From NCBI RefSeq assembly GCF_003628505.1, contig NZ_RBZP01000004.1, positions 124,001 through 188,000 on the forward strand: 64,000 bases of DNA. Direction: 5' to 3'. A model generated the notes under the pieces. It was not told where the DNA came from. It ran no database searches and saw only the letters and a list, made by a program, of their open reading frames with translations. Positions 36,374 through 44,549 of this stretch are shown piece after piece (position 1 is the first letter of the stretch; each line of letters starts with the position of its first letter). The translations under genes and the position numbers were made by a program. The DNA comes from Oceanobacillus halophilus (GTDB lineage Bacteria; Bacillota; Bacilli; Bacillales; Amphibacillaceae).

Positions 36374-37180
36374 TTACCCTAGTTTCCCTATGTCATTAAC
36401 CGCTTTTCCCATACTCTCATCGTATGCCTTCAGTACTCGCTGATTCGTTTCAAATAAACGGTACGCAGTCATCATATCTGTCATCGTTTGCATTGCATCT
36501 ACATTGGATCCTTCAAGAAAACCTTGCTTCACCGTAAATGTCGTTCCCTCTGGGACAGCAGCTGCTTCCCCGTTAAACAAATCATTACCCTCTTTTACCA
36601 TGTCAAGAACGTTATCCGTGTAGGAAATTCCCAGTTCAATTGTTTGTCCATCTGCCGTTTGCAACGTTCCATCTGGATCCACGATAAATTCCATTCCATC
36701 TGTTTCAATTGGGTTACCTGCATCATCTAACACATAGTATCCTTGACCAGTCACAAGAAAACCTTGTCCATCCACCGTGAAATTCCCGTTTCTTGTATAA
36801 CGCACTTCACCATCTTCGTTTTGAACGGTAAAAAATAAGGCGCCATCTTCATCCGGAACATTTCCTGGAACAATTGCCAAGTCTGTTTTGATAGATGTTT
36901 CCCTTATATCTCCTTGGGAAAAGTTCGGAATCATTTCCTGTACATACACACCAGTGTTTAAAGAACCGATAGTTTTTTTCGAGGTGATATTCGACCCATT
37001 TGAAGCAGGAATTTGCTTCGAACTCATCTGCTGAATTAACAGTTCCGGAAAAGCTCGTTTAGCTGCTTGATCTGCTTTGTAACCAGGAGTATTCATATTC
37101 GCGATATTATTAGACAATGCTTCCTGAGATCGCTGCTGGGCAATCATCCCACTTGCAGCTGTATAAAAACCTCTTAACAT
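36374..37180 (-). CDS. flhO: Flagellar hook-basal body rod-family protein FlhO
   Basis: This 268-residue protein has the rod-family N-terminus FYTAASGMIAQQRSQEALSN with NIANMNTPGYK and the C-terminal EGSNVDAMQTMTDMMTAYR. The central domain carries RYTRNGNFTVDGQGFLVT, typical of FlgG-like rod proteins. A good GGAGG lies before the ATG. It is upstream of flhP and downstream of mbl, as in B. subtilis. Confidence 0.92.
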   Translation of the reverse strand: MLRGFYTAASGMIAQQRSQEALSNNIANMNTPGYKADQAAKRAFPELLIQQMSSKQIPASNGSNITSKKTIGSLNTGVYVQEMIPNFSQGDIRETSIKTDLAIVPGNVPDEDGALFFTVQNEDGEVRYTRNGNFTVDGQGFLVTGQGYYVLDDAGNPIETDGMEFIVDPDGTLQTADGQTIELGISYTDNVLDMVKEGNDLFNGEAAAVPEGTTFTVKQGFLEGSNVDAMQTMTDMMTAYRLFETNQRVLKAYDESMGKAVNDIGKLG

Positions 37181-37229
37181 TTGGATTCCTCCGTTACTTG
37201 AAAAAAATGTTTATGTAAGGATCATTTCT

Positions 37230-37300
37230 TTATTTCAGCTTATCAGTTGATAGAAATTAATATGAATTCATAGTAATGTGATTAACCCCGCTACGGAAAT
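37230..37300. repeat. Remnant of a composite hairpin element
   Basis: ATCAGTTGATAGAAATT, GAATTCATAGTAATGTG and TTAACCCCGCTACGGAAAT match the left flank and first ~14 bases of the composite at 34.7 kb, then the similarity stops. It looks like a truncated insertion or a deletion product. Confidence 0.65.
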
Positions 37301-37322
37301 AGAAAAGAACCTTATAAAAGAG

Positions 37323-37404
37323 CAAAAGGATAAAAAGGGCACGTGAAATTTCGACGTTAGCTGTGCAACCCGCAAATTTCTCGTTCCTTTTCATCCTCCT
37401 TTTG
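37323..37404 (-). terminator. Long imperfect inverted repeat after mbl
   Basis: AAAAGGATAAAAAGGGCACG...AAATTT pairs over about 26 bases with AAATTTCTCGTTCC...ATCCTCCTTTT. It begins a few bases past the mbl stop on the minus strand, so a terminator or RNA-stability role is likely. A purely structural repeat is possible. Confidence 0.5.
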
Positions 37405-37412
37405 AACCCTAT

Positions 37413-38411
37413 TTAGATGGCTTTTCTTTCCACTTTGTCAATGTTTTCAAGCATAATGCCTGTACCTTTTGCAACACAGTTCATTGGCTCTTCCGCAATA
37501 AACACAGGGACTTTCAATTCTTCTGCAAGCAATTGATCGATTCCGTGAACCAATGCTCCACCGCCTGTTAGAATAATTCCGCGATCAATAATGTCTGCAG
37601 ATAGTTCAGGTGGTGTGCGCTCTAGTACGGATTTTGCAGCTTGTACAATTAAATAAACGGATTCGCGCAGTGCTTCTTCAATTTCTACCGAGTTTACAGT
37701 AATGGTACGTGGAAGCCCGGAAACCATGTCACGACCGCGAATATCAATCTCTTCGTTTCTTGAGCCTTCAAAAACCGTTGCAACTTCGACTTTGATATCT
37801 TCCGCCGTACGTTCACCGATTAGAAGTTTATATTTTTTCTTGATATATTGGAGAATTTCGACATCGAATTTATCCCCAGCCATTTTAATCGATTCAGAAG
37901 TAACAATTCCTCCCATCGATAACACAGCTACATCCGTCGTACCGCCACCGATATCTACAACCATATTACCGCTAGGCTGGAAGATTTCCATTCCTGCCCC
38001 AATTGCCGCTACTTTCGGTTCTTCTTCTAAGTACACTTTTTTCCCGCCAGATTTCTCCGCTGCTTCCTTGATCGCTTTTTGCTCCACTTTGGTAATGTTT
38101 GTTGGGCAACAAATAAGCATTCTAGGTTTAGAAAGAAATCCTTTCACATTGATTTTATTGATAAAATGCTTGAGCATTGCTTCTGTAACATCAAAATCAG
38201 CTATTACGCCATCTTTAAGAGGGCGAATTGCCTCAATGTTCCCTGGTGTTCGTCCAACCATGCGTCGTGCCGCTTCACCAACTTCAAGGACTTTCCCTGT
38301 GTTACGATCCATAGCAACAACGGATGGTTCGTTCAAAACAATTCCTTTACCTTTAACATGAATTAAAACATTCGCCGTTCCAAGGTCAATTCCAATATCC
38401 CTAGAAAACAT
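37413..38411 (-). CDS. mbl: MreB-like cell-shape actin homologue Mbl
   Basis: This 332-residue actin-fold ATPase forms membrane-associated filaments guiding sidewall peptidoglycan synthesis. The phosphate-1 motif is DIGIDLGTANVLI, phosphate-2 is VVDIGGGTTDVAVLSMGGIV, and the adenosine motif is IILTGGGALVHGI. Its place between spoIIID and flhO, as in B. subtilis, supports Mbl over MreB or MreBH. Confidence 0.93.
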   Translation of the reverse strand: MFSRDIGIDLGTANVLIHVKGKGIVLNEPSVVAMDRNTGKVLEVGEAARRMVGRTPGNIEAIRPLKDGVIADFDVTEAMLKHFINKINVKGFLSKPRMLICCPTNITKVEQKAIKEAAEKSGGKKVYLEEEPKVAAIGAGMEIFQPSGNMVVDIGGGTTDVAVLSMGGIVTSESIKMAGDKFDVEILQYIKKKYKLLIGERTAEDIKVEVATVFEGSRNEEIDIRGRDMVSGLPRTITVNSVEIEEALRESVYLIVQAAKSVLERTPPELSADIIDRGIILTGGGALVHGIDQLLAEELKVPVFIAEEPMNCVAKGTGIMLENIDKVERKAI

Positions 38412-38592
38412 GTGTGTAGATCCTCCTAAGCTTAACTATCTTGCATCTGTCCGAAAACATAATGCTACTAGTACAATATTTTACCACAAATTTCAACAAT
38501 TAACTGCTATAATGAAAAGTTTTTTGTCGAATTTTTGTGAACTGCGGCAAAGGTGGTGATAGGTATACAAAGTAGATTTCCCACTGTTTGAT

Positions 38593-39198
38593 GTTGATAC
38601 AAATATTTCTCGTTGATAGGTGCTTAGAAGTCGTTGATTTAGCATTTGCTTTCGTTGATATCTGGCTGAGTTCCGTTGATATCCTGGGCGTCCGTTGATT
38701 TACCACTTTTTATTGTTGATATAATCTCATCGAACGTTGATATACGCTTAAGTATGGTCGATATCTGGCTGGGTTCCGTTGATATCCTAGGCCTCCGTTG
38801 ATTTACCACCATTTATTGTTGATATACTCTCATCGAACGTTGATATACACTTAAATATGGTCGATACCTGGCTGAGTTCCGTTGATATCCCGGTCCTTCG
38901 TTGATTTACCACCTTTTTGTGTTGATATAATATCATTTAACGTTGATATACAACTAAATATGGTCGATACCTGGCTGGGTTCCGTTGATATCCCGGTCCT
39001 TCGTTGATTTACCACCTTTTTGTGTTGATATAATATCATTTAACGTTGATATACAACTAAATATGGTCGATATCTGGCTGAGTTCCGTCGATATCCCGGG
39101 CCTCCGTTGATTTACCACCTTTTTATGTTGATATAATCTCATCGAACGTTGATATACACTTAAATATGGTCGATATCCGGCTGGTTTCCGTCGATATC
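38593..39198. repeat. 21-bp phased GTTGATA array, AT-rich type (E3, ~29 units)
   Basis: The five-unit block (GTTGATATCTGGCTGAG, GTTGATATCCTGG, GTTGATTTACCAC, GTTGATATAATCTCAT, GTTGATATACGCTTAAG and variants) repeats five times with starts at 38654, 38757, 38860, 38963, 39066 and 39169, exactly 103 bp each. Within each block unit lengths are 21, 19, 21, 21 and 21. It lies between the mbl promoter region and the spoIIID terminator. Confidence 0.93.
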
Positions 39199-39283
39199 CA
39201 TCCCCACACACTTCCATTAACACCCATCCACCAAAAACCCGCCCTCCCACACTACCTTACCATTCCACACCCCCAAAACCACA

Positions 39284-39325
39284 TAAAAAAGCCAGCCTCC
39301 AACTTCAACAGGCTGACTTTTTTCA
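39284..39325 (-). terminator. Rho-independent terminator of spoIIID
   Basis: AAAAAAGCCAGCCT pairs with AGGCTGACTTTTTT (one mismatch) across about 11 bases. It lies about 20 bp after the spoIIID stop. A G/T-rich linker in the spoIIID sense leads into array E3. Confidence 0.88.
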
Positions 39326-39345
39326 CCTATGTTTTTCCTCCTACC

Positions 39346-39627
39346 TTATCCTACTGGTTTTGCGGTGTCTTCGCTTTTGGGATTAACTTTGTATTTTTTC
39401 CTCGTGGCCTCACCTCCTCTAAGATGTCTAATTGCTTTGTGGTATTCCAGGACTTCTTTAACTTGATTGGCTAATTCGGGGTTAATTTCTGGTAAGCGTT
39501 CTGTAAGGTCTTTGTGGACGGTACTTTTGGAAACGCCAAATTCCTTAGCTATCGTACGTACGGTTTTCTTCGTCTCTACGATATGTCTTCCTATCCTAAG
39601 CGTTCTTTCTTTGATGTAATCGTGCAC
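39346..39627 (-). CDS. spoIIID: Sporulation transcriptional regulator SpoIIID
   Basis: This 93-residue mother-cell regulator modulates SigE and SigK genes. It matches the family almost throughout: HDYIKERTLRIGRHIVETKK, the helix-turn-helix AKEFGVSKSTVHKDLTERLP, and HLRGGEATRKKY. GTG 39627 is chosen because GGGAGG lies 8 bp upstream and the length equals the family; an in-frame upstream ATG would add about 67 unrelated residues. Confidence 0.95.
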   Translation of the reverse strand: MHDYIKERTLRIGRHIVETKKTVRTIAKEFGVSKSTVHKDLTERLPEINPELANQVKEVLEYHKAIRHLRGGEATRKKYKVNPKSEDTAKPVG

Positions 39628-40016
39628 ACCGTTCGCCTCCCTAAGTTGATAACTTCCGAGGTGCATAATTGAGACAAGGTGTTCAAGTAATGCGGCTTGT
39701 TCATTCATCGGAGAATCGTTCGGATCTGCAAATGTGTCTATGTACAATATATATTTAAAGTTCTTTTTTATAAAATTAATTACAAGAATTTTCTGTATTT
39801 TCATCGAATAAATATAGAAAGGTAGCATTCATTTTACATATGTCCTACCAGCCACATGAGCTCTCACCTCAGATGTTGCTAAATGACTGATTTGTAATCA
39901 TTTTATTACACTTAACTCATGTTTATGATAAAATTTGAACATTTAGGACAACGGACAAGAAGTATTTTTAAACAATTTTTAGATAAATCACCGCCAAACA
40001 TAAAATCATGAAAATA
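39628..40016. other. Upstream region of spoIIID
   Basis: It contains the spoIIID control region, for which SigE-type elements are expected; I cannot assign the boxes reliably. Nothing in it resembles a known AimR operator. No further ORF with a credible ribosome binding site is seen. Confidence 0.4.
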
Positions 40017-40042
40017 GGATGCCGCATTTTCGTGCAGCATCC
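40017..40042 (-). terminator. Terminator of the AimR-like receptor / peptide unit
   Basis: GGATGC pairs with GCATCC, with an inner GCA/TGC pair, and TATTTTC follows on the minus strand. It starts about 12 bp after the peptide stop. Confidence 0.65.
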
Positions 40043-40053
40043 TTCGTTTTTAC

Positions 40054-40161
40054 CTATGAAAATAAATCCCCTAATCCTGGATCATAAGCTGTATCCCAGG
40101 CTCCAGTCACAACTATAACTCCTACAACTACCATCAGTAAAAGAAATTTGTTTCTTTTCAT
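40054..40161 (-). CDS. Secreted signalling-peptide precursor (AimP/Phr-like), 35 residues
   Basis: This small ORF lies 71 bp after the AimR-like receptor on the same strand, with AAAGGAGAGG before its ATG. It encodes MKRNKF, a hydrophobic stretch LLLMVVVGVIVVTGA and a short polar tail WDTAYDPGLGDLFS, the usual layout of exported communication-peptide precursors. A terminator follows directly. The tail is not the xxxRGA type of the best-known arbitrium peptides. The mature peptide, perhaps within YDPGLGDLFS, is unknown. Confidence 0.65.
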   Translation of the reverse strand: MKRNKFLLLMVVVGVIVVTGAWDTAYDPGLGDLFS

Positions 40162-40232
40162 GAAACCTCTCCTTTTCCATTTTTAAATGGACTTTTTATA
40201 TACAAACCCTTTTAGAAAGGACTTGCAAACTC

Positions 40233-41249
40233 TCATACATATAACTTTCTTAGCTCATTTAGCGGCAACCTGCTGAAAAAATAGTCGCTGCGCTTATGGA
40301 CAAAATCCTTATATGATTGTACTAATAAGGTTCTATCCTGTTTTGCTTTTCCCAAATAGTATTTGCGAAATGGTGTATTTAACGGGATATTTTCTAACAA
40401 TTCAATCGCCTTTTGTTTATTTCCTTTGGCTATTTCAAGGTGGGCTTGTTCGCTTTTTTCAGTGGTTGATATATGTTCTGCTTTATTGAAGTGGGCTGCT
40501 AAAAATGGGATATTTTGTTGTTCAATTAAGTAAATAGCAGATTTTATATTATATTTTTTGGCTATGCTTAGCGCTTCTTTCATATGAAACATAGCTTGAA
40601 TATAGGATTCAAAAGTATAGGATAATCCAATTTTTATGTGAGTATCCATGCGTACACTTGGGTTACTAGTTTCATTAAATATTTTATAGGCTAGCCTGCG
40701 AGCGACAATGATTTCATTCCTCATTAACGTATAGACGAGTGCTACTTGGTTATATCTGATTTTTAGACTTTTTAAAAAGAAAAAGTCATCTATTTCCTTT
40801 ATTAATTCTTCATATGCTTTTAAGGAATTTCCGAGATTATAATAATACTCCATATTGTATTGTACGTTTACTTTTGCAAACTCCAGTAAGCAAAGAAGTT
40901 CAGGTTCACTCGTATGGATCCTTTCCATCTTATCAATGAGCTGGTTAGGTTCGTAATCACGACGCTTTAATGCTAGAAAAATTTTATATACCTCTGCCCA
41001 CTGTCGATTGGACCATTCCGGAGATTGTTCATTTATTTTAATTAGCTTTTTCAGATCTTCATAATAACCATTCATCAGAAGAAATTCCATGCCTTTTTTC
41101 TGAATGTCGTTAGAAGAAGATTGTAAGCAAAAATCTTTTATTTTATCCAATAGTCTATCTTCGTCATGCTCCATTTCAAGCGCAACTATAAGCTGTTCAA
41201 AGGTTAAATCATTGGTATCTGATATTAATTCTACAGCTGACAACTTCAT
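40233..41249 (-). CDS. AimR-like TPR peptide receptor lacking the N-terminal HTH
   Basis: This 338-residue helical-repeat protein resembles arbitrium receptors (AimR): IKDFCLQSSSNDIQKKGMEF, AEVYKIFLAL, HIKIGLSYTFESYIQAMFHM and the C-terminal KRSDYFFSRLPLNELRKL align with conserved positions I recall from SPbeta-group AimR. Its first residues align about 45 residues into AimR, so the DNA-binding HTH is absent, and no upstream frame encodes one. The next gene encodes a secreted-peptide-like precursor. It may act by protein-protein contact, as Rap proteins do, rather than by DNA binding. No phage genes are nearby. Confidence 0.7.
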   Translation of the reverse strand: MKLSAVELISDTNDLTFEQLIVALEMEHDEDRLLDKIKDFCLQSSSNDIQKKGMEFLLMNGYYEDLKKLIKINEQSPEWSNRQWAEVYKIFLALKRRDYEPNQLIDKMERIHTSEPELLCLLEFAKVNVQYNMEYYYNLGNSLKAYEELIKEIDDFFFLKSLKIRYNQVALVYTLMRNEIIVARRLAYKIFNETSNPSVRMDTHIKIGLSYTFESYIQAMFHMKEALSIAKKYNIKSAIYLIEQQNIPFLAAHFNKAEHISTTEKSEQAHLEIAKGNKQKAIELLENIPLNTPFRKYYLGKAKQDRTLLVQSYKDFVHKRSDYFFSRLPLNELRKLYV

Positions 41250-41494
41250 TCCTATTCCCCTTTCCTACACGATGAAAAATGATCTCTATCTTCTCTATTT
41301 ATCATTTGTGTAAACTTGACTGAGATTCTGCAAAAAAATGAATAATAAATCATTTTCTGACATCTTTATATTATCATAATTATTGCTCAAAAATAGAATA
41401 ATCGTTCGACATAATTTGATGTTCAGACTTCTAAAAGCCTGTAACCATGCACTTTGAACAGGTCTATACAAGTGAAAAAATATTTAATAAATAA
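41250..41494. other. Upstream region of the receptor gene
   Basis: This AT-rich region between the receptor gene and the spoIIQ terminator must hold the receptor promoter, but I cannot assign its boxes. No coding sequence for a missing HTH domain is found on the minus strand here. Confidence 0.4.
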
Positions 41495-41527
41495 AAATAC
41501 TCTAGCAAGAGATTGCTAGAGTATTTT
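41495..41527 (-). terminator. Rho-independent terminator of spoIIQ
   Basis: AATACTCTAGCAA pairs with TTGCTAGAGTATT across GAGA; on the minus strand it is followed by a TTTTATT run. It lies about 20 bp after the spoIIQ stop. Confidence 0.9.
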
Positions 41528-41545
41528 CCTCCTATCTAGTAAAAT

Positions 41546-42442
41546 TTAGGAGTTATCTGAAGAATCTTCTTCTTCCTTGTCAGAATCTGTTTCTTCTTCA
41601 TCCGCAGATTCTTCAGTTTCATCTGTTGATTCTTCATCGGTCACATTTTCAGAGTCCGTTGGCTCAGAAGCTTCTTCGGATTCTGCTTCTTCACTTGCTG
41701 CAGATTCTTCGCTTCCTTCTGATTCTTCACTAACTTCTTCGCCTTCAAGCTCATCTAGAGCACTAACTGGCTGATTGAAGAAGCTTTCTGGATTGACTCC
41801 TTTGTCACCTTTTCTTAGTTCAAAATGTACATGCGTTCCGTTATCTTTTCCGAAAATATTCTTCCCAGCTGTTCCTAATTGGTCCCCTTGTTTTACTTCG
41901 TCACCAGCAGTTACGGCAACTTCACCAAGGCTTGCATAGTATGTTGTTACATCATTTTCATGCGACAATATGACAACATTACCTAACAATGGATCTTCTT
42001 TCACTTCCGTAACCGTACCACTTAGTGAAGCTTGTACTTCAAATGGTTCTTCTGAAGCAAAGTCAACTCCTGTACTTTGGTAATATCTATTATTATAGAA
42101 TACCAAAGCATTTTCTTGATCTTCTTCTGATGCATTGTAATCATAAAATTTAGTTACGATTTCTGCTTGATCTGGATCTGTTAATGGGAACTTAATAGTT
42201 TCTTGCTGATCGAGTACTGGCTGTGCTTCTTCCCCATCTGGAGTTGGCTCGTAATTATCTGTCACTTGCTCGTCTTGCACTTCTTCATCCGCACTTGGTA
42301 CTTGATTATCTAGATTTTGGTACCAAACGACAACTGCTAATAGAAGAGCTGCAATGGTTAAATATAATGCTGGGAAAAACCATTTCTTCCGGAAAATACG
42401 ACTCCATTTATTTTTTGGAGTTCCTTGTTTTTCTTCACTCAT
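41546..42442 (-). CDS. spoIIQ: Stage II sporulation protein Q (SpoIIQ), LytM-domain
   Basis: This 298-residue forespore membrane protein has a short cytoplasmic N-terminus, one membrane helix (PALYLTIAALLLAVVVWY) and a degenerate LytM (M23) domain. The second metal motif HVHFELRKG is present, but the first ligand His is replaced by Ser in YYQSTGVDF, as in catalytically dead SpoIIQ proteins. After the domain comes an acidic/Ser tail of about 70 residues. In B. subtilis SpoIIQ anchors the engulfment channel with SpoIIIAH. Confidence 0.9.
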   Translation of the reverse strand: MSEEKQGTPKNKWSRIFRKKWFFPALYLTIAALLLAVVVWYQNLDNQVPSADEEVQDEQVTDNYEPTPDGEEAQPVLDQQETIKFPLTDPDQAEIVTKFYDYNASEEDQENALVFYNNRYYQSTGVDFASEEPFEVQASLSGTVTEVKEDPLLGNVVILSHENDVTTYYASLGEVAVTAGDEVKQGDQLGTAGKNIFGKDNGTHVHFELRKGDKGVNPESFFNQPVSALDELEGEEVSEESEGSEESAASEEAESEEASEPTDSENVTDEESTDETEESADEEETDSDKEEEDSSDNS

Positions 42443-42689
42443 TAGAACATCACCTCAAAAACCATTGTTATCAGAAAAGAAGAAATATATACATTTCCGC
42501 AAAAAAATTATGATATTTTATGCATTTTTTTATAAAACATGGGTAAATTAAGGGTTTATATGGTTGTGAGAGGGTGTGTTTTTATAGAAAAGATTATCCT
42601 CTAATAGATTATTGCTCCTCCAAGACTGTAGACTTCATTTAGAATAGTGGAGTTCTCGCTCGCACTTATGATTGTTTTGTGCAGGTATT

Positions 42690-42811
42690 CGCTCCGGCAG
42701 AATACTACGCTTTCCGCGGACACGGCCTCAGCCTCCTCGCGGAAAGACCATCGCTGCGGGGTCTTCGGACACGTGCTATTCCCGCAGGAGTCTTCGTATT
42801 CTGCCTCCGCT
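42690..42811. repeat. Hairpin intergenic element, short variant (AGAATAC subtype)
   Basis: GCTCCGGCAGAATACTACGC and CTTCGTATTCTGCCTCCGC are the inverted ends. CACGGCCTCAGCCTCC and GGTCTTCGGACACGTGCT form the inner arms. Confidence 0.8.
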
Positions 42812-42902
42812 TTGATAGGTGTTCATGTTTAGTTTTATAACTCATAAGATCACATTTAAGATTATTATTCTCCTTAAATATATAATGTAGAGCAGACAAC
42901 AT

Positions 42903-43024
42903 AGCGGAGGAAATACACGGAGACTCCTGCGGGAAGAAGAGCATCGGTGAGACTGCGTAGTGCGTTAGCACGGAGGAGGCTCACCAGCTCCCCGCGGAAA
43001 GCGGAGTGTATTTCCGCAGCGGGG
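42903..43024. repeat. Hairpin intergenic element, short variant (AAATACAC subtype)
   Basis: AGCGGAGGAAATACACGGAG and GGAGTGTATTTCCGCAGCGG are the inverted ends. Inside are GAAGAAGAGCATCGGTGAGA, a small GTAGTGCGTTAGCAC hairpin, and GGAGGCTCACCAGCTCC. It is the cleanest copy of this subtype. Confidence 0.82.
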
Positions 43025-43102
43025 TTATGCACCTTACTATGAATTTAAATTATCAACAATTTCTACCAACTGTAAAACTCAATAAAAAGCCTCCATCTCA
43101 AA

Positions 43103-43140
43103 AGACAGACAAAAAAACCCCCCGCCTTATTTCGAGACGA
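43103..43140 (-). terminator. Terminator overlapping the spoIID stop codon
   Basis: On the minus strand ACCCTCG, with the stop codon in the loop, pairs with CGGGGGGT and is followed by seven T. Confidence 0.75.
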
Positions 43141-44302
43141 GGGTTGGTGCGGTTTCATCTACGGAGCTGATTTGTACACCTTGGTAATAATGATTGATAA
43201 TGTCTTCATATGTTTTTCCACTTTGCGCCATATAATGGGCACCGTACTGGCTCATGCCAACTCCATGGCCATAGCCTTCTGTCGTGATGACAAAGTGTCC
43301 ATTGTTTTGTTTAATGGTAAAATCACTTGATTTCAATTCTAATTTCTCCCGTATTTCTCTCCCTGAGAAATTATTTCCTTCAATTCCTATTTCTTTTACC
43401 CGACCGCTATCTGTGCGAGCCTCTTCTATATAGGAAGGTTTATCATTAGGCAGATCGATTTCTAAAGCTGTTTCAATTTGTTCTACTGTAAAAGTATCCT
43501 GGCTTAGGAATTTAGGGGAATCTTCATCCCACGGACTTTCCACACTTCTTAAGTAAGGCAATTCGTTTTCCCAATAGTCTTCCGAGTTTTCCGTGTAGCC
43601 ATTGCTTGTTGAAAAAAATGCTGCTGTTATTGGTGACTCTTCATACGTTAGTATCTGTCCTTTGGTTGCATTCACCGCTTTTTTTATCTTGTTCATTTTC
43701 TCTGGGTATTCACTGCCCCATTGTTTAATTAAATCTTCTTCACTTAAGTACACTTGATGAGTAACTGTATCGGTAACATCATATTCAACTGCTTCATCTC
43801 CATGAAGCAAGTGATTAACTGTATACGTTCTTGCCGCCAGCGCCTGGGCCTTTAAAGCTTCTAATTCAAACTCCGCTGGCATCTCAGCAGCAACTACCCC
43901 AGCCACATAATCTTCTAGCGGAATATTCTCCACCGTATCTGTCGATGAACGCATCACCTCTACCGCAAATGGCGAAGATGCAGTTTCTACCGTTGTATCC
44001 ATTGTTTTGGTGACTGTAGCCGCTTCCTGTCCTTTACTGCCAAATGGAACGACAATCATTGTCGGGATAACTAGAATAATTAGTACGAGCACCATTATAG
44101 TAAATGCCGTCGGAAGACTCCATGGTCGTGATGTGTTTGTCGTTTTCATTGGAATGACTTTTTTAAAATTTGCTTTCGTGTTTTTCGTTTTATAGTATGT
44201 TTTCCCATAAGATGAGTGTTTCTTCTTTAATTGCTTGATCAATATCGAGTTTTTTCGTTTCCATCGTCTGACTGGTTTGTATGGATATTTACGTCCGTTC
44301 AC
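43127..44302 (-). CDS. spoIID: Stage II sporulation protein D (SpoIID), lytic transglycosylase
   Basis: This 391-residue membrane-anchored enzyme cleaves peptidoglycan glycan strands during engulfment. After a basic cytoplasmic stretch and one membrane helix (about 68-85) comes the SpoIID domain: VENIPLEDYVAGVVAAEMPA with the catalytic Glu, LKAQALAARTYTVNH, and GYGHGVGMSQYGAHYMAQ. GTG 44302 is supported by GGAGG 6 bp upstream. The N-terminal cytoplasmic part is longer than in B. subtilis (343 residues). Confidence 0.92.
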   Translation of the reverse strand: MNGRKYPYKPVRRWKRKNSILIKQLKKKHSSYGKTYYKTKNTKANFKKVIPMKTTNTSRPWSLPTAFTIMVLVLIILVIPTMIVVPFGSKGQEAATVTKTMDTTVETASSPFAVEVMRSSTDTVENIPLEDYVAGVVAAEMPAEFELEALKAQALAARTYTVNHLLHGDEAVEYDVTDTVTHQVYLSEEDLIKQWGSEYPEKMNKIKKAVNATKGQILTYEESPITAAFFSTSNGYTENSEDYWENELPYLRSVESPWDEDSPKFLSQDTFTVEQIETALEIDLPNDKPSYIEEARTDSGRVKEIGIEGNNFSGREIREKLELKSSDFTIKQNNGHFVITTEGYGHGVGMSQYGAHYMAQSGKTYEDIINHYYQGVQISSVDETAPTLVSK

Positions 44303-44504
44303 AGCTTACCTCCTCTTTTGTCTTATGAATTTTGTCTAATCTAGCATCCCTATTAAACAATTTATTAAGAAACTCATTTCAATAGAACCAAAAAATGAAA
44401 AATGTTTTGCAGGAACGAATGAGCTCCTATGTAAGAATATGATGCTGGAGGTATTTGCAGAACTTATTTTTGCTAGAAGTGTATAGGCCAATGTTCCCAA
44501 CATA

Positions 44505-44540
44505 AAAATACCCATACATCGCGCAAGCTAATGTATGGGG
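44505..44540 (-). terminator. Terminator of the dpp-ykf cluster
   Basis: CCCATACAT pairs with ATGTATGGG across 11 bases, with TATTTTTATG following on the minus strand. It closes the ykfD end. Confidence 0.88.
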
Positions 44541-44549
44541 CACACTTAT

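Larger units (their letters stand above)
42620..43095. repeat. Composite intergenic element, inverted relative to the 34.7-kb copy
   Basis: Left flank: AGAATAGTGGAGTTCTCGCT and CACTTATGATTGTTTTGTGC; then an AGAATAC-type hairpin, a spacer with AAGATCACATTTAAGATTA and TAGAGCAGAC, an AAATACAC-type hairpin, then ACTATGAATTTAAATTATC and CCAACTGTAAAACTC. Each part is the reverse complement of the matching part at 34.7-35.45 kb. Confidence 0.7.

Noticed and set aside
39628-39828. N-terminal extension of spoIIID
   Set aside because: The extra 67 residues are not found in SpoIIID, and the GTG at 39627 has the proper ribosome binding site.
40233-42442. Prophage containing the AimR-like gene
   Set aside because: Neighbours are core sporulation and cell-shape genes; no integrase, terminase, structural genes or att-like repeats are visible.
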